This document shows, piece after piece, positions 35,449 through 45,756 of a stretch of 64,000 bases of DNA. The stretch is from NCBI RefSeq assembly GCF_027943255.1, contig NC_072897.1:44366044-44430043 (forward strand), written 5' to 3'. Every line of letters begins with the position of its first letter. Position 1 is the first letter of the stretch. This DNA is from Anastrepha obliqua (taxonomy: Eukaryota > Arthropoda > Insecta > Diptera > Tephritidae). Both the position numbers and the translations under genes were made by a program. The notes below the pieces were generated by a model. It did not search any database, was not told the origin of the DNA, and was given only the letters and a program-made list of their open reading frames with translations.

Positions 35449-36915
35449 TTATGGTTTGTTATTTTTTAAGCCGTATTTCTCTTTAATGGCTTCCAGTTCC
35501 ACATCCTTAGATTTTTTTTCAATTTTATTGACAATCTTAATTTTATTATTATTTTTTCTTAAATACAATATCACAATAATTATAAGAATGCTTAGAAAAA
35601 AGAAAGTGCTTATTGCATAAGAAACATTTCTGTGATATTTTAATTCTTTTTTAGTATTTTCAAAATTTTCCAATACAATTTTTTTGAAGTTAATTTCTTT
35701 TTCAAACGTGTTATTTTCGTTGTTTACTGGAATGTAATATTTCTCTTTTACAATTTCTATTTTATTTTGAAAAACGTACTCTTTTATTGTTATTTTACAG
35801 TTGTATACAGATATTAAATAATTTTTGTTAAGTGTGATTTTTCGGTCGTCACAATTTTGTAAAACAGTTTCATTTATTGCATTCTTAACGATTAAAGTTT
35901 CATCGTCCATAGCTGGGATCCCGAATTTGTTGTTATACTTTAACATACAGTTTTGATAATATACACAGTTTTGAGTTTTTTTTCAAATTTTTCAAATCTG
36001 TCTCTTCTTCATAAGAATATACGTTATTTGCTATTTCGACAACATGTTCAATATCAGTATTTATTTCCATGAACTCTTTGTTGGGTATTGGCACTATAGC
36101 TTTTACATAGGTTTTAATAAAATTTGTTGGTATTTTAATGGCAATAATTAACTTAAATTTTTCGTATTTCATTATACCTAATTTTAGTAATTTTAGCTTA
36201 TAAAAATCAATATTGTAACAGTCTATTTCATTGGCCGTCAATATACTAGGGTGTAAAATCTTATGCCTAGCCGCTGATATGTTATCTTGAATTTGATTAT
36301 TTACCAAGTATCTGATTTTTTGCATTTGGTCTAAGTATGGCAAATATCTTACAATTTCGCTGTTCCTGGTTTTAATTTCGTTAAAAGCTGCCTGGATTCT
36401 TTTTCTGTCTTCTTCTATATTATTTTTTAGTAGGTTTAAAGTGTCATTAAAGTGTAGGTTTATCTGAATTTGTTTATTAACTGTTTCAATAACGTTGTGA
36501 ATATTTTCGTCCGTAACTTTTAAATGCTGTAAAATTTCTTGACGGTCATCGTCGTCCATTGTGCCGAATAGCCATTTATGAGTTGTCCCGACAATATTTA
36601 AAAGTCCTCTTTTTTCTTCAAAATTCACTGGCGAAGGTGTAATTGATTTAACTTAGTCTTTAAGTATTTCTATTTCTTTGAGTATAAATCCTTATGGAGA
36701 ATATGTAAATTTTTAATATTGGATTCTATTTGCGAAATTATTATATTTATTTCGGTTAAATCTATTAAATGTATTACGGTAATTGTTTCATTTATTACTT
36801 GCACTTCTCTTAATTTAATTTGAGTGTAACCTGTTTCTGCCAATATTTTGTTGACTTGCAATGTCCCTTGAGTCCCTGTTACCAATATCGTTATCACCAG
36901 TACGAATGTTGCCAC
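35449..36915 (-). pseudogene. Errantivirus env glycoprotein (broken)
   Basis: Env remains lie in three frames on -. 36915-36670 starts with a signal peptide (MATFVLVITILVTGTQG). 36628-35933 contains EEKRG followed by a Gly-rich hydrophobic stretch, like the furin-type cleavage site and fusion peptide of errantivirus and baculovirus F proteins. 35946-35449 has Cys residues and a membrane segment (STFFFLSILIIIVILYL) followed by a basic and charged tail. The ATG overlaps the end of pol, as expected for env made from a spliced mRNA. Breaks lie near 36670-36628 and near 35940. In intact relatives env sits in the membrane and allows cell-to-cell transfer; this copy cannot do so. Confidence 0.84.
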
Positions 36916-38415
36916 CTGAAAATTTGTTTGGCCTTTTAATATTGGATGTATGAATATTTTGCAATTTCCTTTTTATAAATTTGGGATCTTCTTCATGCCT
37001 CAAACTTTTGTAATTTTTTATAAATCCTTCCAGTCGATTCTCTGAATAGTTTTCCCGTTTTTGGTTTTGTTTATAAATTGTGGTTAACTTTGATCTTTCA
37101 ATTCGATTTTTTATTAATTTGTGATCAACTTTGTAATTTTGAACTTCTTGTGGAGTAGTTTTTATTGTACTATGCAAAGAATTGTTATAAAATTTTATGG
37201 CCTTCTGCATTTGCGTTATAACTGGGAGTTTTTCCTCTAGGTTTAATATTCGAATGCGTTCTGTTAGAGTGTTATTAAGTCTCTCAATATCAGCATTTCC
37301 TGTATGACTGTTTGGTTTAGTTACGTGAAACTCAATTCCTTCCCTAGTTAAAAAATCTCTAACATTTTTGGAATTAAACTCATTGTCAAACACAAACTTT
37401 TCAATGGAACCCTTAATTGATAAAAATTCGTTTATTTTGCCAATAATAGTTTGATTATTCCTATCGGGTAGGTAAAAAGCCACAGCATGTTTTGAAAATT
37501 TGTCAAGCAAAATTATAAAAGAGTGTTTACTATTAACATAAGTATCGACATGAACAATTTTATTAGTAGAACTAGGAGTCTCGGTTAAATGGAATTTATT
37601 TTTAATTGGATTTCTATCATATTTTCCTCCAGAGCATATGTCGCAGTTATTTATAATTTCATGTATTTTTAATATATTTTTAATTGAGGATGATAAACCT
37701 TGTGCTTCATGGCCTCGTAAGTTACTAATATTCCAGAATGCCCAGTTTCGTACTTATGAAACAGAGATATTTGCTTTCTTAACTCGCTCTCATCCTGGAT
37801 GTCCTGTGCTAAAAAGCTACATCTTACAAATGATAACCGTTCACTACTTAAGAAATTGTTAATTAAAATTTGCTGTAATTTGTTGTATTCATGGCCATTA
37901 ATTTGGGAAAATATCGCCACTTTTCCTTTATCAAAATTTCTTCGGACTATATTAGTTACATTATCAGAGTCAATATCTTGTTTATCGATAAAGATTCTTT
38001 TGTTTTTGAAAATTTCCATGACCTCAACTTCCTTGTTATTTACTAAAATGAGTTGGTTTTTGAACCTATTTACTATGGTATCTAAAATAGAAATATGATC
38101 ATTGCAATTCTCTGCCTGAGAATGTACGGTTTCAAGGGAATGGTTGGAATGAACTTCTAGAGATATATCAGATTGATTTGCTGCTTCTTCAGCATTTAGA
38201 TTTTTTATTATTAAAGTTTCGTTAAGAGTGATTCCTAAATCATCAGAATCTAACGCGTTTATTTCACACTTTTCGCAATTAATGCGGCTGAGAAAGTCTG
38301 CTAATTTATTCTCTTTGCCAGCAATGTAATCAATTTTTGCGTCGTACTCCCCTAATTGAACTAGCCATCTCTGTAATCTCGGGCTTATATCTTTACCCGA
38401 GTTTTTGACTTGCAA
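36815..38415 (-). pseudogene. Errantivirus pol, C-terminal part: end of RNase H and integrase (broken)
   Basis: 38415-37669 starts with the end of the RNase H/connection (IAGKENKLADFLSR, about 38330-38290) and goes on to the integrase zinc-binding region. A break follows near 37669-37510. The core is read just upstream of and in 37510-36815: first Asp in HVDTY (about 37555-37545), second in DNEFNS (about 37395-37375), Glu in GNADIERLNN (about 37295-37270). The frame ends at 36815, about 100 bases inside env. The enzyme would insert the DNA copy; with the frame break it cannot be made whole here. Confidence 0.85.
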
Positions 38416-40080
38416 CCACTTTGATGATCGGTTTGGAGATCAAATTCTCTTCCAAAAAGATAAGGTCTATAGTATTTGACTCCCCACACTATTGCCAATA
38501 GCTCTTTTTCAATAGTGGAATAATTTTTTTCGTGATTATTTAGTGTTCGCGATGCGAATGAAACAGGATGACCATCTTGGGTCAAAACCGCACCAATAGC
38601 AAAATTGCTGGCGTCAGTGATAAGCTTAAAGCGCTTATTAAAATTTGGATATTTTAAAATAGGCGGATTTGTTATTATATCCTTTAGTTTTTCAAAAGCT
38701 ATAATATAATTTGGGTCTCTTATGTTGATTTTAGCATTTTTCTTTAAATATGCGATCATGGGGTAAGCTACTTTAGAATAGTATTTTATAAATTTTCGGT
38801 GGAAACCTGTTATTCCTAAAAATGATTTAATCTGCTTTTGTGTTGTCGGAAGCTTCAATTTTTGAATTACTTCGACCTTAGCTGGATTTGGCTTAACACC
38901 TTTAGGTGTAAGTATATGACCTAAAAATTCGGTTTCCTTCTTTAAGAAGCTACATTTATCAATTTGAATTTTAAGTCCTGCTGTTTTCAAAGTTTGAAAT
39001 ATTTTTGTAATATTTTGTATATGTTCTGATAAAGAAGTACTGAATATTAAGATGTCGTCTAAATAGACAACACAAATTTTATTTATATACTGACGAAGGA
39101 CTGAATTCATAAGTCGCTGGAAAGTCGAAGGGGCATTTTTAAGCCCAAATGGCATTCTTATGAATTCGTAATGGCCAAAAGGTGTAGAAAAGGCAGTTTT
39201 TTTTCTGTCATTTTCATCTACAACAATTTGATGAAAACCTTTGAGCTTTGCCCAATTTATCAAGAATTCCTTCCATATTGGGAATTGGAAATTTATCATT
39301 AACAGTAATTTTATTTAGCTTCCGATAATCTACAACAATTCGCCATTTTTGGATGCCAGAATTGTCGATCTTCTTTGGCACTACCCATAAAGGACTATTA
39401 TAAGGTGAATTGCTTTCCTTAATTATGTTTTGCTCTAACATTTCTTTGATTTGTTTCTTTATTTCTTCTTCGTGAATTTGGGGGTACCTATAAATTTTTG
39501 AATATACAGCTCTATCAGTTGATGTAATTATTTCATGTTTAATTTCATGGGTTGCAGAAAGCTTATCACCCTCTTTGTAAAATAAATCCTTGAAACTGTG
39601 CAATAACTTCGTTATCAATTGGGTTTCTTCCGAATTTAGATGTCTCAGATTCAATTTTTCTAGGTCGCTGTGTTCAAGTGAGCAAATTTCTACACTATTG
39701 TATGGATTGTAATTTCTAAACGGTATATGTTTATCTAGTATAGTAATATATTCATTCTCTACATCAATCTTAGCTTTAAGAGCGATGAGAAAATTTTGAC
39801 CTATTATTGCTGAATAAATTTTGCTATGGAAATCAATAACCTTCCAAGAGAAGGTACCTGAGATATTAAATTCTCTAGGTATTGGGGTAACTAATTTGTG
39901 TGTCACTTGATTTATTCCGTTTATGGTTCTGTAAAAAAGGGGTGAATTGAGTTGTTGAGTGGGAAAAGTATTCCCAAGGACATTAGGTTTAATTATGCTT
40001 GTTTCTGATCCGGTGTCTATGAGACATCTAATTTTACAATTTCCAATTGTTACTAATATTATGGGTAATTTTGTGGAGAA
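38385..40080 (-). pseudogene. Errantivirus pol, N-terminal part: protease, reverse transcriptase, RNase H (broken)
   Basis: The protease active site DTGS lies at about 40006-40017 in a frame upstream of 39906. RT starts in 39906-39214 ([17 protein letters not shown], motif A region) and passes by a frame change near 39230 into 39299-38385. That frame carries [16 protein letters not shown] and the catalytic YLDD (about 39070-39055). RNase H follows with [14 protein letters not shown] and [15 protein letters not shown] text (Asp about 38615; Glu about 38510). The frame ends near 38385, where it shifts into the next one. Lengths and order match Ty3/gypsy pol. Confidence 0.86.
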
Positions 40081-41273
40081 GCCGTCATATAAAAATTTAC
40101 GTCCTCCTCTTCTTTTAAATTACCAATATCCATTGGCTCTGGTTCTTGTTGATACACATTAGTTTGACGTTGTTGCCTACTATGATAAGATTTTCTAGTT
40201 TGAGAAGAATTTGGTTGATTGTACTGAAATAATTTACTGGAATTTAATTGCTGTGTTGAATTTCTGCTGTAATTTTCAATTGTGACCTGTGGTAATGGTC
40301 TGAATTCTGCCAGTTGAAATTTCGGGTTTGAATGCTAGTATTCGGTTTAAAGTTGCCATTTTGGAAGTTATTATTTGGCTTAGATTTTTGCCAATTTGTG
40401 TTTTGAAAACAAATATTAGTATTCCAATTATTGCTATGAAAACTATTACTTGGCTTTAATGATTGCCAATTGTTGTTTGTTTTTCGTTCACTTTGTATAT
40501 TAACTCTATGGTTAAATGCAATGGCCCTTGTGTCATCTAATAGTTTCAATTTGGTATATTTTGTAATTATCTCATTCAAAGTCGCATTTTCACTTAAATG
40601 AGCCCTAATTGGTCCGTCAATTTTTTCTAATAATATGTCTACCAGGTCCCTGTCTACATTTTCTGGTCGGTAGATACCAGGTTTTAATGGGTCAGACAAG
40701 TATATATCATTAATATGAAATTTGGAATTTTCAAAAATATTAAATAGTTCTCTTAAATTTCTTACTTTTATTGCCCGGCACAAGTTGAAGACTTCTCCGT
40801 AGGTCGTCTTTGGGCTGCATTCTTGTTGAATTTTCCCCTTCATTTCCTCCCACGAAGCGCCGTTTTCTAGTTCTCTTACACGCCGGCCAGCATTGCCATG
40901 AATCTTCTCATCGGCCACAATTCTCAAACAAAACTGAATAAGGCTTAGATTTGTTCCGCATAACGTAAGATTTGATTCTACAGCATTGATAAAGGCCCTT
41001 GCGTTTTGATTTTCTGAAAGGGGCTTCAAGCGTCGAAATTGGTCGATGACATTCTTGGCGGTCATGTTAAAATTCAATTCCTGTTGTTGGAGTTGTTTGT
41101 TGTTGTTGGTGTTGTATTTGCTGTTGTTGCTGTTGTGTTTGTTGTTGCTGCTGCAATTGTAAATTTCGTAGCTCCGCTTCTTGTCTGCGGATGACCTCCA
41201 GTAGTTCTGCTACATCTTGCTGGTTCGCCATTATTAGACCTCTGTTTCGGTCAAAAATTTCACTGCGTTGCAT
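40080..41273 (-). pseudogene. Errantivirus gag (broken)
   Basis: 41273-41067 holds the N-terminus. MANQQDVAELLEVIRRQEAELRNLQ is a likely start (ATG about 41230), followed by a Gln-rich tract (about 41160-41080). A frame change leads to 41077-40244, which contains the capsid-like part (AKNVIDQFRRLKPLSEN, ARAFINAVE) and an Asn/Gln-rich tail with repeated NW and NxxW words. A further shift follows before about 40080, where a PMDIG-type end of gag is visible. No CCHC zinc knuckle is seen, as is common in errantiviruses. The Gln/Asn tracts come from CAA/CAG and AAT repeats prone to slippage. Confidence 0.82.
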
Positions 41274-41308
41274 TCACTTCCTTGTTCTTTTAATATTCCT
41301 TCAGGAAT

Positions 41309-41326
41309 ATCTCCAATGACTGCGCC
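41309..41326 (-). promoter_or_regulatory. Errantivirus primer-binding site
   Basis: Read on -, GGCGCAGTCATTGGAG directly follows the 5' LTR. Its first ten bases match the serine-tRNA type site used by 17.6/297-like elements; the rest does not. Confidence 0.7.
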
Positions 41327-41719
41327 ACTAACGTGTTTTAAGTCTTTAGACTTAAATTAAAACACTAAAGTTAAAAAGTTTTTTTTTTAAGTTAAAGTTT
41401 TTTTTTCACGGTTTTATTCTTTAAACAAATTCAACCTTCTTGGTTGCTGTGAATCTACAGACTGACTTTTTACAATCTCCTTAATTCTAATTACACCTGA
41501 CACGTTTTTCGCATAACTGCATTGAGCGAAAAACGTGTCGGTGTAATATTGCATGCTAAGCAAATCTTTTGGTGGGAACCTTTATTTGTGAAATCTTAGT
41601 ATCTTAGCATTTAAATAATTTGGTGTATGATTCCAATTTCATTAAATGCAAGACAATACTGTCACAACTCAAAAAAAGAGAAATAAATAGATAGGGTGGT
41701 GGAGTGATGGTACGTAACT
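41327..41719 (-). repeat. Errantivirus 5' LTR with 14-bp perfect hairpin
   Basis: 393 bp. Where the 3' LTR has TGTTTTGCGCTCACTT and more, this LTR has GACACGTTTTTCGC (41499-41512), an exact inverted copy of 41526-41539, with a 13-base loop. With TACACC/GGTGTA beyond a 1-base bulge the stem reaches about 20 pairs. Confidence 0.9.
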
Positions 41720-41723
41720 CGCG

Positions 41724-41978
41724 TGGTCGAAGAGCTACGTTCTGGAGCATCAGCAGCGCAACAAATGGATGCACCTGCACCCCAACATCCAGCCAGTCCA
41801 ACTCGTCGTCGTCCACGAAGGCAACGTGCCACCGCAGCAGTGGGTGCTGGGTCGATTAACCGCAACCATTCCCGGAGCGGACGACAAAATTCGCGTCGCA
41901 GACATTGCTACTAGGCCAGGCGAAGTACGACGCCCTATCCACAAACTCGCCGTGCTGCCGGTGGAAAACAAAAATTGA
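41724..41978 (+). pseudogene. Bel-Pao unit D DUF5641-like end (after errantivirus)
   Basis: Continuation of the unit D pol tail split by the errantivirus. The frame 41769-41978 holds PPQQWVLG, GADDKIRVADIATRPGEVRRPIH and ends VENKN. Private changes include GADG to GADD and RSGE to RPGE. It ends 29 bp before the LTR. Confidence 0.85.
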
Positions 41979-42007
41979 AGACTGTTGAATTCCTTTAAGG
42001 TGGTCGG

Positions 42008-42536
42008 TGTCAAGCCAGATTCTGGCAGATTACTTTAATATAATAAAATAATATAAAATTGAATTTTATATATGAAAACTAATAATAAATTAATAATTGA
42101 TAATTATGTATATTAAATGAATAAAATAAAATATATAAATATGGAAATGTAAATAAATAAAATAAAATATGTAAATGTAAATTATATTTAAGCTTAATAT
42201 TAAGTTATTTTCTAATTTTACATTACTGTTTCTCGCTCTCGCTACCTTCTTTACCTGTTTCTATTTACTTTCGATCATTGACTCTATTTCTACAGCTTTA
42301 CTTTCCGTTCTTCCTATTTCTATTTACTTAACTACATACTCTCCCTAACTCTCCACGTACTGTTCTTCCATTTCCGCTATTTCTTTTATCTTAGTTTTAG
42401 GCATAATATAATATAAGGACAGAACATAGTAAAATAAACTCACTTTTGAATTGTTAAACGGACGAGTGCGGTTTAGTTTTTAATCTCGTTTCCACAGGCA
42501 ATATTCGGTTTTATTCGCGCTTCCCCCTAAGTAAAG
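42008..42536 (+). repeat. Bel-Pao LTR between units D and E, 3' end deleted
   Basis: Starts TGTCAAGCC but stops at CCCCCTAAGTAAAG. The last part of the LTR, the PBS and a few hundred bases of leader are missing, replaced by an AACTACTAA-rich stretch before leader sequence resumes near 42570. Unit E therefore lacks a primer-binding site. Confidence 0.8.
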
Positions 42537-43143
42537 AAACTACTAAACAAACAACTACTAACAACAACAACTAAACTAATATACATATGTATACTTGCAT
42601 ATATAATATAAAAACTAGTGCAGTGACTTGGAAAGTGCAGTAACTGAAAAAGTACAGTGACAGTGAGCCCCTAAAAAACAAAACAAAAAAGAAAAAATAA
42701 TATATCTATCAAAAAATAAAAAAAAATATTTCAAAAATAACTAAAATATTTATATACACAAAAAACAAATAAAAATTAAAACATATTAAAACATAGAACA
42801 CCGTTACGAAGGGGAGTGAATCTGTGGAGCTGTTCTTCAAACTCACCGGCTTTGGACCGGTTCACGAACTATTCACCACCAATATCCATCGTTACATAGG
42901 ACATCGAGGGAGGAATGACCTGCAACTGCGTGGCCTGCCAAAGGGAAGTTAAAGCTGGAAACAAACCAGTCCACAATAAACAAGTATTGAGTGCGAAAAA
43001 TTGAAGCTAAAAATTGGCTTTGTGATTGACCGAGATTATTACAGTTGCTAATAATCGTCTCACAGTACAAGGGCTTCAATTATTGGCATCTCGTGTATCC
43101 ACTTCTTATATGCAAATAAACCATACATATATATGTACTTATA
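42537..43143 (+). other. Unit E leader, shortened
   Basis: Begins with ACTAAACAAACAACTACTAACAACAACAACT-type filler across the deletion, then matches the other leaders (ATACATATGTATACTTGC onward). The small Cys-rich frame is present at 42915-43004. Confidence 0.68.
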
Positions 43144-43696
43144 AAGGGTGGTTAAGTTTCAAGGGCCGGTGTTGATTTTGAATAAAATACAATTCAAAGA
43201 CAATCCATCGGATGGTCCAAATTTTCGATGACGCTGAGGAATAATTGAGGTTCTATGCCGTTAATGTGCCGAATTAGCTCATCCTTTAGCCCTTGAATTG
43301 TTGCTGACTTATCGACGTACACCTTTTCTTTCCCCAAAGAAAGAAGTCCAACGGTGTCAAATCACATGATCTTGGTGGCCAATAGACATCGCCGCGACGT
43401 GAGATTATTCGACCATCAAATTTTTCGCGCCAAAGAGCCATTGTTTCGTTAGCTGTGTGACAAGTGGCACCGTCCGCTTGAAACCACATATCGTCCACAT
43501 CCATATCTTCCAATTCGTGCCAATCTTTCTTGGATTATCATTCGCCCAAATGCGGCAATTCTGCTTATTGACGAATCCGCTGAGGTGAAAATGTGCCTCA
43601 TCACTGAAGATGATTTTCTTCACGAAGTGCGCGATATGCATTTTGATTGAGGAGTGGTTTACATTCAATATCGGCCCTTAAAATTTAACCATCCTT
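43144..43696 (-). mobile_element. Deleted mariner in leader of unit E, most complete copy
   Basis: TA flanks are at 43142-43143 and 43697-43698. This copy keeps the full left terminal repeat, AAGGGTGGTTAAGTTTCAAGGGCCGG and on, pairing with the right end over about 30 bases; B and C have lost part of it and D has lost all. Core fragments are FSDEAHF, MWFQADGATCHTA and CDLTPLDFFLWG. It still lacks the N-terminus and the region between motifs, so the internal deletion came first. Confidence 0.9.
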
Positions 43697-43698
43697 TA

Positions 43699-44098
43699 TA
43701 TATACATATCTATATACATATACTGCCTATGAAGTGAAGGATACAGTGGGACCCGAGGTAGAGGAACGTGTATGTCGCCAAATAACTTGCGAGTACTATT
43801 TTTCGGTTTATTTTCGGGATTTTTTCAAAAACAAAAAATCTAACTAAATTGCGGTTTCTTAATTCAACCGTAATATTTTCATTATATTAAAACAAAATGT
43901 TTTTTTTTTTCTCGACAATACAAATTTTGTTTGAGCAAAGACTCAATTGTTCACTGCTTATGTTCCTTGGTTTTGGTCAAGTTTCAGCTATTATATATTT
44001 CAGTATTTATCGCTTTCGTTTTTGTGCTGACAAACTTCCAGAACCGATTTTATTTTACAAAAGCCACAAGCTAAAGCAGCGAACTTCAATCTCAAAAC
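43699..44098 (+). other. Second part of unit E leader, uninterrupted into gag
   Basis: A T-rich leader frame (43897-44106) overlaps the gag start by a few bases in another frame. No Transib is present: the site reads ATGAGTAAACCAATGTCGAC. Confidence 0.65.
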
Positions 44099-45756
44099 AT
44101 GAGTAAACCAATGTCGACTATTTCAAGACTCTCTCCAAGTAGGGAGATAATGGACTTAAAGTCTTTAAAGTGCCAGAGAACTGTTGCAAAAAAGAGTATA
44201 GTTCACATAAAAACGGGTATGCTTAAAAAGACCATGTCGCTAGATCCAATCGAATTGGAGTGCCGACTTGACATATTGAACTCCCACTGCGATAAACTCA
44301 TGAAATGTCAGTCGAAAATTGAAGAAATCGACGAAGAAGACATTGCCCGTGGAGAGTTACAGAACTTAATTGTAGAAACAAAGTCCATTATAAAGTCGAT
44401 TCTGGCGAGAAATAAATCGCCAATTGCCGAAAGATCTTTTATTGCACCTCACAGCTCGCGACTACCAAACATGTCGTTACCTACATTCAAAGGAGAATAT
44501 TCCGAATTTAAAAACTTTATGAGTCTGTTTGAGAGCTTCGTGCACAATGATTCCACAATCCAAATGTCGATAGAAAATTATCCAAAGGCGTTGGCAAGCT
44601 TCAGAAGGGTTTATGACAATAAGTACCTGATATTTTTTAACACAGTGTCGAAACTTTTTGAATTGTCAAAAATCCAAAGGCCTCATCATCTTTGCGATCA
44701 ATGATTGATACAGTGTCTGCAGTATATGACTCCCTTTTATCGCTGGGTGACGATAAGCTTATTTCAAATGCGATGTTGATTCACATAGTCATGTCGAAGG
44801 CTGATCCCACTACTCGGTCAAAGTGGGAGGAGAAACTTGACTATGATAAGCTGCCGCTTTTGGCTGAGTGTGAAGCTATACTAAATAAGAGATACAAGCA
44901 TCTATCAGCTGAAGAAGCTTCCTCGTGCCGACCAAGGATAAACAATGAAGATACGCGGCAGAAAACAAAAAATCAACAACTACAACACTCAAAGACAACA
45001 TTTATCGCGACAAATTCCAAACTGCCGACTTGCCTTCACTGTGGTTCTAAGAACCATTTTTAATAACTTGCCCAAAGTCCCAAGCGCTTACTGCACTTAA
45101 AAGATTTGAATTTGCATAAATTGCAAATTTCCTATTTCCCTGTGCATAAATTGCTTGCGCAAGGGACATACGGTCTCAATGTGCAAAGCAGATCACTGTG
45201 GTGTATGCAACCGTTCGCATCCCACCATGTTGCATCAATATCCGATCTCCTTTGAGACCGAGCCGCAACCTTCGACGTCACAGGCCATGCATATTAGCAG
45301 CTTGCCTGACCGAGTCATGTTAGCTACAGCCGCAGTTAATGTTAAGGCCAGCTCCAGTGTTTACGTGCAAGCGCGAGCTCTACTTGACTCCGGTTCTCAT
45401 TGCTTGACACCGGCTTATGCAGAAATTGCAAATCCGGAAAGAAAAAATCGCTCTAAATATAGTTGGGATTGGCAATTCAAATAAAACGGTCCAAGGCAAA
45501 CTAAAAACATATATAAAATCGAGGATCAACAATTTTGAGTTTTCGGCGGACTTTTGGGTAACGCGTTCGATATCAGTCAATCACCCAGATCGGACTGTAA
45601 ACACAAATGGCGGGAAAATCCCAGTATTTAACTAGCAGACCCAAGTTTCTACAATTGTCACAAAATAGACATACTTTTACGAGCTGAAATATTCTTTGAT
45701 CTGTTATCGGTGAGTCAGATCAGAACCAGCCCAAGCAGCCAACGCTGCAAAAAACA
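44099..45756 (+). pseudogene. Bel-Pao unit E gag, zinc knuckle and protease region (broken)
   Basis: Gag starts at ATG 44099. The first frame, 201 codons to 44704, carries the DUF1759-like block. A private 4-bp loss near 44682 (GGCCTCATCATCTTTG, where others have GGCCTTCTGCGTCATCTTTG) shifts it to 44692-45063, which ends at the shared knuckle stop (CLHCGSKNHF). The second knuckle and DSG protease motif are in 45155-45484; 45417-45635 follows. Two small private changes near 45610-45630 (GGCGGGAAAATCCCAGTATTT) remove bases seen in the other units. Confidence 0.86.

Larger units (their letters stand above)
34995..41719 (-). mobile_element. Errantivirus-like Ty3/gypsy LTR retrotransposon with env, inserted in unit D
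   Basis: 6725-bp - strand element flanked by the 4-bp duplication CGCG (34991-34994, 41720-41723). Other units have the site once (GGCGCGCGTGG), so the insertion is proven by comparison. LTRs are 34995-35415 and 41327-41719. On the - strand, AGTTACG begins each LTR and CGTTAGT ends it. Gene order on the - strand is gag (about 41273-40080), pol with protease, RT, RNase H and integrase (about 40080-36815), and env (36915-35449). That order, the serine-tRNA-like PBS and a membrane-anchored env place it with the 17.6/297/ZAM group of insect errantiviruses. All three genes have frame breaks, so it is inactive. Confidence 0.92.

Noticed and set aside
37638..38098. Plus-strand frames within the errantivirus
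   Set aside because: They are antisense to the pol gene and show no domain.
41499..41539. Hairpin in the errantivirus LTR as a transcription terminator or microRNA
   Set aside because: It is absent from the other LTR of the same element and best explained as a mutation; no other support.
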